Shown here: positions 58,256-64,000 of the stretch, in pieces
Layout: each line of letters opens with the position of its first letter
How positions within the stretch are numbered: the stretch's first letter is position 1
Source of the DNA: Alphaproteobacteria bacterium
GTDB taxonomy: Bacteria > Pseudomonadota > Alphaproteobacteria > JAJUGE01
Assembly: GCA_029268305.1 (NCBI GenBank)
Contig: JAJUGE010000001.1
Span: 1-64,000, forward strand
DNA: 64,000 bases
Direction of reading: 5' to 3'
Translations under genes and position numbers: made by a program
The notes under the pieces: model-generated
Seen by the model: the letters and a program-made list of their open reading frames with translations, nothing else
What the model was told of the DNA's origin: nothing
Databases searched by the model: none

Positions 58256-59170
58256 TTGACCGGCCGCCGCGCGTTACTCATCGTCAACAGGAAGGCCAGG
58301 AACGGGCGAAGCGACCTCGCAGCTGCGTTGGAAGGGCTGGCAGCGAGCGGGATCACGTTGCTTGACGTGCCCGCATCGACGCCGAAAGAAGCGATGGCGG
58401 CCATTCGCGACCATCGCAAGGACGTCGATCTTCTGATTGTCGGGGGAGGGGACGGCACCTTCAACACGCTGGCGGAGATTCTCGTGGAGGCGGGGCTGCC
58501 CGTCGGTGTCCTGCCGCTCGGTACCGCCAACGATCTCGCGCGAACCCTCGGGATTCCGCCGTCGCTCGAGGAAGCCTGTGCCGTCATCGCCGGGGGGAGG
58601 CAGCACCGCATCGACCTCGGTTCGGTCAACGGCAAGCTGTTCTTCAACGTCGCCAGCATGGGCCTCAGCACGGAGTTGAGCCGCAAGCTCACCCGTGACG
58701 AGAAGCGCCGGTGGGGCGTGCTCGGATATGCCTTCAGATCCTGGGATGCGTGGCGGAGCTCGCGGCCGTTTCGCGCGACCATCGTGGCCGACGGCAAGCG
58801 GCTTCAGGTCCGGTCGATCCAGATCTCGGTCGGGAACGGCAGGTTTTATGGCGGTGGGATGGCGATTGCCGAAGAAGCGGTGATCGACGACCAACGCCTC
58901 GACCTCTACAGCCTCGAACCTCTGGGGTTCTGGCGTCTCGCCGCGGTTCTCCCGGCCTTCCGAAGCGGCCCGCACAAGCGGCTGGAGCCGTTTCACTGTG
59001 TTCAGGCGGAACGCATCGAAATCGAGACGAGCATCCCCATGGAGATCGACACCGACGGTGAGCTGACGACCCGGACACCCGCACGCTTCCACGTGATCCC
59101 GGAAGCGCTCTCCGTCTTCGTGCCTGCCGACGATAATCCCGGATTGAAGGACAGCAGGGATGTTGCGTGA
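58256..59170 (+). CDS. Diacylglycerol/lipid kinase family protein (YegS-like), 304 aa
   Basis: This is a DagK-catalytic-fold lipid kinase. RRALLIVNRKARNGRS starts the domain, the ATP/phosphate loop is VGGGDGTFNTLAE, and LPLGTANDLARTLGI is the second family block. The C-terminal beta-sandwich has GRFYGGGMAIAEEAVIDDQRLDLY and MEIDTDGE. I take the TTG at 58256, with AGGAG in front. It phosphorylates a lipid such as diacylglycerol, phosphatidylglycerol or sphingoid base. It overlaps the next gene by 11 bases. Confidence 0.92.
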   Translation: MTGRRALLIVNRKARNGRSDLAAALEGLAASGITLLDVPASTPKEAMAAIRDHRKDVDLLIVGGGDGTFNTLAEILVEAGLPVGVLPLGTANDLARTLGIPPSLEEACAVIAGGRQHRIDLGSVNGKLFFNVASMGLSTELSRKLTRDEKRRWGVLGYAFRSWDAWRSSRPFRATIVADGKRLQVRSIQISVGNGRFYGGGMAIAEEAVIDDQRLDLYSLEPLGFWRLAAVLPAFRSGPHKRLEPFHCVQAERIEIETSIPMEIDTDGELTTRTPARFHVIPEALSVFVPADDNPGLKDSRDVA

Positions 59171-59609
59171 CGATCGACAGGTTGCGCTGGACGACGTGAT
59201 CGTCGCACTCGAGACTGCTGCCGACGCCTACGCCGATGCGTTCGAGCTCCTGCAGCCGAGCGAACCGGAGCTTGCTTCCCGCTTCGACATGATGGCTCGA
59301 CGGCGCTCAGCCGCGGCGGCACGCCTTTCAGAGCATCTTCAGGCGATGGGCGATCTTCCGTCCGAACCGGATCAGGACCTCTCGACGTTGGACACCGTGG
59401 TGCGGCATTTGCGCGCGCAATTTGTGACGGCGGAGTGGGATGAGCTGATTTCCGAGGCGGTGGCGCATGAGGAGGAGATTGCGGCGAAAGCCGAACTAGC
59501 GGTCGAGACAGGTCCGCCCGATGCGGTCGTAGCTGCCCTTAACGATGTTGCCGAAGAGGCTCGGCAAACCATTGCGGCGTTGCGACGCGAGCGGTCCGAG
59601 CATGAATGA
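59160..59609 (+). CDS. Four-helix-bundle protein (DUF2383/ferritin-like type), 149 aa
   Basis: Almost wholly alpha-helical with few aromatic residues. Four predicted helices run from VALDDVIVALETAADAYADAF to DAVVAALNDVAEEARQTIAALRR. The pattern resembles PA2169/DUF2383 ferritin-like proteins; a clear set of iron ligands (ExxH pairs) is not complete, so metal binding is doubtful. ATG 59160 lies inside the end of the lipid-kinase gene. Co-expression with the kinase is likely. Function unknown. Confidence 0.8.
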   Translation: MLRDDRQVALDDVIVALETAADAYADAFELLQPSEPELASRFDMMARRRSAAAARLSEHLQAMGDLPSEPDQDLSTLDTVVRHLRAQFVTAEWDELISEAVAHEEEIAAKAELAVETGPPDAVVAALNDVAEEARQTIAALRRERSEHE

Positions 59610-59744
59610 GTGTTCGACGACACTCGTGGCTACCGTCTGCCCCTATCGCGCCGCACCCGGAATTCTGTATAAGCCCTGCAATTGCGGGCGGCTGCAGAGC
59701 CGATCCTCATAGCCCCTTTTCGAAGCGAAGGGATACAGCTTTTC

Positions 59745-60536
59745 ATGCCGGATATCCGTGACGCGATCATATCGAGCCTTCCTTACCTCCGCCGCTATGC
59801 GCGCATGCTCACCGGCACTCAGCAGAGAGGCGACGAATATGTGAAGGCCTGCCTCGAGGCGGTGGTTGCCGAGCCGGAAGACCTGGAACTCGTGCAGGAT
59901 ATTCATCTCGAGCTGTTCGCTCGCTTCCACGCGATCTGGAGCGTGGTGGACGCGACCTTTCCCGAAGATGTGGGGAACGAGAGAAGCGAGCTCGACGGGC
60001 GCATCCGGCGAACTTTGGGCGACCTGCCGTCGATCGAGCGCCAGGCGCTTCTGCTCGTATCGGTGGAAGGCTTCACCACCGACCAGGTGAGCCAAATTCT
60101 GAGCCGGCCCGAGGCGGAGGTGCGCGACCTGATCCGTCAGGCCCGTCTGGACATCTCTCGCGTCTCCGCGTCCCGGATCCTGATCATCGAGGACGATCCG
60201 ATCATCGCCCTCGACAACAGCGAGATCGTGAGACAGATGGGGCACGAGGTGATCGGTACTGCCGCACGACAGAGCGAAGCGCTGAAGCTCGCTTCCGAGA
60301 ACCGGCCGGACCTCATACTTGCGGACATTCAGCTCGCCGACGGTGACGACGGAATGGTCACGGTTCGCGAGATCCTCACGACGACCAACGTGCCGGTGAT
60401 CTTCGTGACCGGTTTTCCGGAGCGGCTGCTCACCGGCAGCACCCTCGAGCCTGCGTTCGTCGTCACCAAGCCGTTCGATCCCGAGACTCTGAAGACCGCG
60501 ATCGCGCACGCGCTTTCGACGACCGAAGAGGCCTGA
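59745..60536 (+). CDS. phyR: General stress response regulator PhyR, 263 aa
   Basis: This is the alphaproteobacterial anti-anti-sigma factor. An N-terminal sigma-like domain (LPYLRRYARMLTG and LPSIERQALLLVSVEGFTTDQVSQIL) is fused to a C-terminal receiver with acidic pocket E149-D151, phospho-acceptor D194 (LILADIQLADG), and VIFVTGFPERLL and TKPFD of the FATGUY group. When phosphorylated it binds NepR and frees EcfG. The start is ATG 59745 with GAAGGGA; the frame goes further upstream without a ribosome site. No nepR or ecfG lies in the window, which is unusual. Confidence 0.93.
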   Translation: MPDIRDAIISSLPYLRRYARMLTGTQQRGDEYVKACLEAVVAEPEDLELVQDIHLELFARFHAIWSVVDATFPEDVGNERSELDGRIRRTLGDLPSIERQALLLVSVEGFTTDQVSQILSRPEAEVRDLIRQARLDISRVSASRILIIEDDPIIALDNSEIVRQMGHEVIGTAARQSEALKLASENRPDLILADIQLADGDDGMVTVREILTTTNVPVIFVTGFPERLLTGSTLEPAFVVTKPFDPETLKTAIAHALSTTEEA

Positions 60537-60590
60537 TCCCAGCTGTTTTCGGACTGCGTCCACTTGTCCGGGAGAACTGGTTTGCGATCT

Positions 60591-60610
60591 ATATAAGGAT
60601 ATGTTTATAT
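60591..60610. promoter_or_regulatory. AT-rich palindrome upstream of the split metH
   Basis: ATATAAGGATATGTTTATAT is palindromic at 16 of 20 positions and lies 34 bases before the MetH-N start, near TTGTCC (60564-60569), a possible -35. It recalls AT-rich sites of ArsR-type (SahR-like) regulators of the methionine/SAM cycle, which is established for metH/metF in some Proteobacteria; binding here is inference. Confidence 0.45.
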
Positions 60611-60644
60611 AACGATGTAGCAGATTCGGCGGAAGGATGCCCAC

Positions 60645-61712
60645 ATGGCGGAGCAAGACGAGAGGATCGCGGCCCTCGAAGCCCTGGCGCGTGAACGGAT
60701 ACTCGTGCTGGACGGCGCGATGGGCACGATGATTCAGTCGCTCCGTCTCGACGAGGCGGGCTTCCGCGGACAACGCTTCGCCGATCATCCGCGTGACCTC
60801 CAGGGAAACAACGACCTGCTGGTGCTGACGCAGCCGGATGCCGTGCGTCGTATCCACCTCGATTATCTCGAGGCGGGCGCTGACATCATCGAGACGAACA
60901 ATTTCAACTCGACGACCATCTCCCAGGCCGACTACGGCATGGAGCATCTGGCACACGAGCTGAATGTGGCCGGAGCGCGCCTCGCCCGGGAAGCGGTCGA
61001 GGAGGTGATGAAGAAGGATCCGCACCGGCCGCGTTTCGTCGCCGGTGCCATCGGTCCGACGAACCGGACCGCTTCGATTTCGCCCGACGTCAACGACCCG
61101 GGTTTCCGCAATGTCACCTTCGACGAGTTGCGTCTCGCCTACGGCGAAGCGGCACGCGGGCTGATCGAGGGCGGGGCCGACATTCTGCTGGTCGAAACCA
61201 TCTTCGATACGCTGAATGCCAAAGCCGCGCTCTTCGCGATCGACGAGGTGTTCGAAGAGCTGGGGCGGAAGCTGCCGGTGATGATATCCGGCACGATCAC
61301 CGACATGTCCGGCCGCACGCTCTCGGGCCAGACGCCGGAAGCGTTCTGGATTTCGATCCAGCATGCACAACCCTTCAGCATCGGCCTGAACTGCGCCCTT
61401 GGCGCGAAGCAGCTCCGGCCGTTCCTGGCGGAGTTGTCGAGGGTAGCGGACACACGGGTGAGCGCTCACCCGAACGCGGGCCTGCCAAACGAGTTCGGCG
61501 GTTACGACGAGACACCGGAACAGACGGCGGCGCAGATCGGCGAATGGGCGCGCGCGGGCCTGGTCAACATCGTAGGCGGTTGCTGCGGCACGACGCCACT
61601 CCACATCCGGGCGATCGCTGCGGCGGTCGAAGGCGTCGCACCGCGGGATATCCCGCCCAAGCCCACCGGTCTTCGTCTTTCGGGACTAGAACCGTTTGAG
61701 TTGGTGGCATGA
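60645..61712 (+). CDS. metH: Methionine synthase, homocysteine-binding subunit (MetH N-part), 355 aa
   Basis: This is the homocysteine-binding/methyl-accepting barrel of cobalamin-dependent methionine synthase as a separate protein. [20 protein letters not shown] is the start of the domain. Zinc ligands are C250 (GLNCALG) and C313-C314 ([11 protein letters not shown]). [14 protein letters not shown] and [17 protein letters not shown] are standard blocks. GGAAGGA precedes ATG 60645. The stop overlaps the second gene by 4 bases (ATGA). Splitting metH at this point is common in alphaproteobacteria. Confidence 0.95.
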   Translation: MAEQDERIAALEALARERILVLDGAMGTMIQSLRLDEAGFRGQRFADHPRDLQGNNDLLVLTQPDAVRRIHLDYLEAGADIIETNNFNSTTISQADYGMEHLAHELNVAGARLAREAVEEVMKKDPHRPRFVAGAIGPTNRTASISPDVNDPGFRNVTFDELRLAYGEAARGLIEGGADILLVETIFDTLNAKAALFAIDEVFEELGRKLPVMISGTITDMSGRTLSGQTPEAFWISIQHAQPFSIGLNCALGAKQLRPFLAELSRVADTRVSAHPNAGLPNEFGGYDETPEQTAAQIGEWARAGLVNIVGGCCGTTPLHIRAIAAAVEGVAPRDIPPKPTGLRLSGLEPFELVA

Positions 61713-64000
61713 ACGGCACATTCGTAAATATCGGCGAGCGGACGAACGTCACCGGCTCCGCCCGTTTCCGCAAGCTGATCGTCGCCGGCGACTATGAAGG
61801 CGCATTGGCAGTCGCGCGCGACCAGGTCGAGAACGGCGCCCAGATTATCGACGTCAACATGGACGAGGGCATGCTCGACTCCGAGGCGGCGATGGTGAAA
61901 TTCCTCCGCCTGGTCGCCTCCGAGCCCGACATCAGTCGCGTTCCGGTGATGATCGACTCCTCGAAGTGGTCGGTGATCGAGGCCGGGCTGAAGTGCGTGC
62001 AGGGGAAGGCGATCGTCAATTCGATCAGCCTGAAGGAGGGTGAGGAGCAGTTCGTACAGCAGGCGAAGCTGATCCGCCGCTACGGTGCCGCCGTCGTCGT
62101 CATGGCGTTCGACGAGGAGGGGCAGGCCGACACCGCCGATCGGAAGTTCGAGATCTGCAAGCGCTCCTACGACATCCTGACGGGGAAAGTCGGTTTCCCG
62201 CCGGCAGACATCATCTTCGATCCGAACATATTCGCGGTCGCCACCGGCATCGACGAGCACAACAACTACGCCGTGGAGTTCATCGAAGCGGCGCGCCGCA
62301 TTCGCGAGAACCTGCCGCACTGCCACGTTTCCGGCGGCGTCTCGAACATCTCGTTTTCGTTCCGCGGCAACGACGTGGTGCGGGAGGCGATGCACTCGGC
62401 GTTTCTATATCACGCCGTCCGCGCCGGGATGGACATGGGCATCGTCAATGCCGGTCAGCTCGCGGTGTACGAAGATATCCCCGAGAACCTGCGCGAGGCA
62501 GTCGAGGACGTGATCCTCAACCGGCGGGCGGATGCGACCGAGCGGCTCGTCGAAATCGCCGAGTCCTACCGGGGCGGCGGGAAGAAGCGTGAGATCGATC
62601 TCTCGTGGCGCGATGCGAGTGTCCGGGATCGGCTCGTCCACGCCCTCGTGCACGGCGTGACCGACTTCATCGAGGAAGATACCGAGGAGGCGCGCCAGCA
62701 GGCCGACCGCCCGCTCTCGGTGATCGAGGGGCCGTTGATGGACGGCATGAATGTCGTCGGCGATCTGTTCGGAGCCGGCAAGATGTTCCTGCCGCAGGTG
62801 GTGAAGAGTGCTCGCGTGATGAAGCGGGCGGTCGCCTACCTCCTGCCGTTCATCGAGGAAGAGAAGACGGGAGACGTGCAAGAGAAGAATGGCAAGGTCC
62901 TGATGGCGACCGTGAAGGGCGATGTTCACGACATCGGCAAGAACATCGTCGGCGTCGTCCTCCAGTGCAACAACTACGAGGTGATCGACCTCGGCGTCAT
63001 GGTGCCGAGTGCCACGATCCTCGAAAAGGCGAAGGCGGAGAAGGTCGACATGATCGGGCTCTCGGGCCTGATCACGCCGAGCCTCGACGAGATGTGCTGG
63101 GTCGCGAGCGAGATGAAGCGGGAAGGGTTCGATATCCCGCTGCTGATCGGCGGCGCCACGACCAGCAAGGTGCATACCGCCGTAAAGATCGCGCCGAACT
63201 ACGATGGTGCGGTGGTGCATGTGCCCGACGCATCGCGCGCTGTCGGTGTCGCGGGCCAACTGCTCTCCTCAACCCGCGGCGCGGAGTTCGCGGAGAAGGT
63301 ACGAGACGATTACGCCAGAATGCGGGAGGCGCACGCCCGGCAGCAGATGGCCGCAGACCGGGTGCCGATCGCTGCGGCCCGCGCCAACCGGGCGCCGATC
63401 GACTGGTCGGCGTACCGGCCGGTGCCACCGAACCGTCTCGGACTGATCACGCTGGACGACTATGATCTGTCGGAGATCATCTCCCGCTTCGACTGGAAGC
63501 CGTTCTTCGCGACGTGGGAGCTAGCCGGCCGCTTCCCGGAGATTCTCGAGGACGAGGTGGTAGGGGAAGCTGCGCGCAGCCTCTACAACGACGCGCAGGC
63601 CATGCTTCAGCAGCTGGTCGGAGAGAAATGGACGGTGGCCAGAGCGGTTGCCGGGTTCTGGCCGGCCAATGCCGTGGGGGATGATATCGAGGTCTACGCG
63701 GACGAGGACCGGTCGTCCGTTCTCGCCGTCTTTCATACCCTCAGGCAGCAGATGTCGCGAAAGGGCAAGAAGCGGCCGAACCTGGCACTCGCCGATTTCG
63801 TCGCGCCGAAATCCTCCGGCATTGCGGATTATATCGGCGGGTTCGCCGTCACTGCCGGTGCGGGGATCGACCAGAAGGCGCAGGAGTTCAAGGCGCAGAA
63901 CGACGACTACAGCGCCATTCTCGTCCAGGCTCTCGGCGACCGCATCGCCGAAGCCTTCGCCGAGCGACTGCACGAACGGGTGCGCAAGGAATTCTGGGGT
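61709..64000 (+). CDS. metH: Methionine synthase, folate/B12/activation part (MetH C-part), 3' end missing
   Basis: ATG 61709 begins the pterin-binding barrel ([42 protein letters not shown]). The helical cap and cobalamin domain follow with D405-V-H407-D-I-G, where H407 is the axial ligand of B12 ([15 protein letters not shown]). The SAM-dependent activation domain begins near 570 ([31 protein letters not shown]). The frame is open through the last base, with 764 codons in the window; about 100-130 residues are missing. It methylates cobalamin from methyl-tetrahydrofolate and reactivates it with SAM. Confidence 0.95.
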   Translation, partial: MNGTFVNIGERTNVTGSARFRKLIVAGDYEGALAVARDQVENGAQIIDVNMDEGMLDSEAAMVKFLRLVASEPDISRVPVMIDSSKWSVIEAGLKCVQGKAIVNSISLKEGEEQFVQQAKLIRRYGAAVVVMAFDEEGQADTADRKFEICKRSYDILTGKVGFPPADIIFDPNIFAVATGIDEHNNYAVEFIEAARRIRENLPHCHVSGGVSNISFSFRGNDVVREAMHSAFLYHAVRAGMDMGIVNAGQLAVYEDIPENLREAVEDVILNRRADATERLVEIAESYRGGGKKREIDLSWRDASVRDRLVHALVHGVTDFIEEDTEEARQQADRPLSVIEGPLMDGMNVVGDLFGAGKMFLPQVVKSARVMKRAVAYLLPFIEEEKTGDVQEKNGKVLMATVKGDVHDIGKNIVGVVLQCNNYEVIDLGVMVPSATILEKAKAEKVDMIGLSGLITPSLDEMCWVASEMKREGFDIPLLIGGATTSKVHTAVKIAPNYDGAVVHVPDASRAVGVAGQLLSSTRGAEFAEKVRDDYARMREAHARQQMAADRVPIAAARANRAPIDWSAYRPVPPNRLGLITLDDYDLSEIISRFDWKPFFATWELAGRFPEILEDEVVGEAARSLYNDAQAMLQQLVGEKWTVARAVAGFWPANAVGDDIEVYADEDRSSVLAVFHTLRQQMSRKGKKRPNLALADFVAPKSSGIADYIGGFAVTAGAGIDQKAQEFKAQNDDYSAILVQALGDRIAEAFAERLHERVRKEFWG

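Noticed and set aside
1-64000. tRNA/rRNA genes, CRISPR arrays, insertion sequences, integrases
   Set aside because: Looked for in the gaps and on both strands by eye; nothing convincing was seen.

Overview
This 64-kb window is a GC-rich, chromosome-type segment, almost certainly from an alphaproteobacterium and perhaps a Rhodospirillales-like lineage. The evidence is a PhyR-type stress regulator (59745-60536), the hopanoid-associated pair HpnM/HpnN, the fabI-aroC pair, a methionine synthase split into two genes, and several TRAP transporters. I see no rRNA, tRNA, insertion sequence, integrase or CRISPR array. Genes are dense, in short operons, and often joined by ATGA or GTGA stop-start overlaps.

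Region by region. 1-7082: a TRAP importer (dctQMP) followed by a leftward operon (SMP-30/gluconolactonase, lactonase-type amidohydrolase, GNAT) and a divergent pair of glutathione transferases; this looks like uptake and catabolism of a sugar acid or aromatic lactone. 7239-9197: a fused TRAP permease with no binding protein nearby. 9241-12611: small exported proteins, an MFS permease and a Bax-inhibitor-1 protein. 12654-19869: the conserved ABC pair and divergent GDSL esterase (YbbAP/TesA type), a FIST sensor, an RNA 2H phosphodiesterase overlapping a uracil-DNA glycosylase homologue, a small zincin and a pterin dehydratase. 19894-21229: a membrane protein and an XRE/MmyB regulator facing away from each other across a clear operator. 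21287-27306: acyl-CoA enzymes, a gamma-class carbonic anhydrase and head-to-head hpnN/hpnM.

27364-36691: a class V aminotransferase, a GH15 glucan hydrolase, a TauE/SafE exporter, an MFS permease, a two-subunit thiamine-diphosphate decarboxylase of the sulfopyruvate/phosphonopyruvate type, an MBL hydrolase, a quinone oxidoreductase, a PAT-type acetyltransferase and OsmC. 36770-37667: three small membrane or stress-type genes, including one of only 24 codons. 37717-44087: a secreted cyclase-family protein, an alpha/beta hydrolase, a cupin, aroC, fabI and a glycolate/lactate-type FAD oxidase. 44084-45289: a four-pass membrane protein whose helical repeat and two-TM domain recall bacterial conflict systems.

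45317-50771 is a manganese island: mntR diverges from mntABCD across an MntR box. One permease carries a degenerate MntR-like tail, and the operon continues into an orphan cytoplasmic-looking sugar-binding fold. 50898-54198: a release-factor-like (baeRF) protein, a small acidic protein, a 466-base structured AT-rich gap and an aldehyde dehydrogenase. 54234-58079: an L,D-transpeptidase and a second TRAP operon. 58256-64000: a lipid kinase, a four-helix protein, phyR and the split metH, which runs off the window.

The strongest leads for something new are the conflict-type membrane protein, the MntC/MntR-like fusion with its orphan binding protein, and the hairpin-rich gap at 52293-52758.
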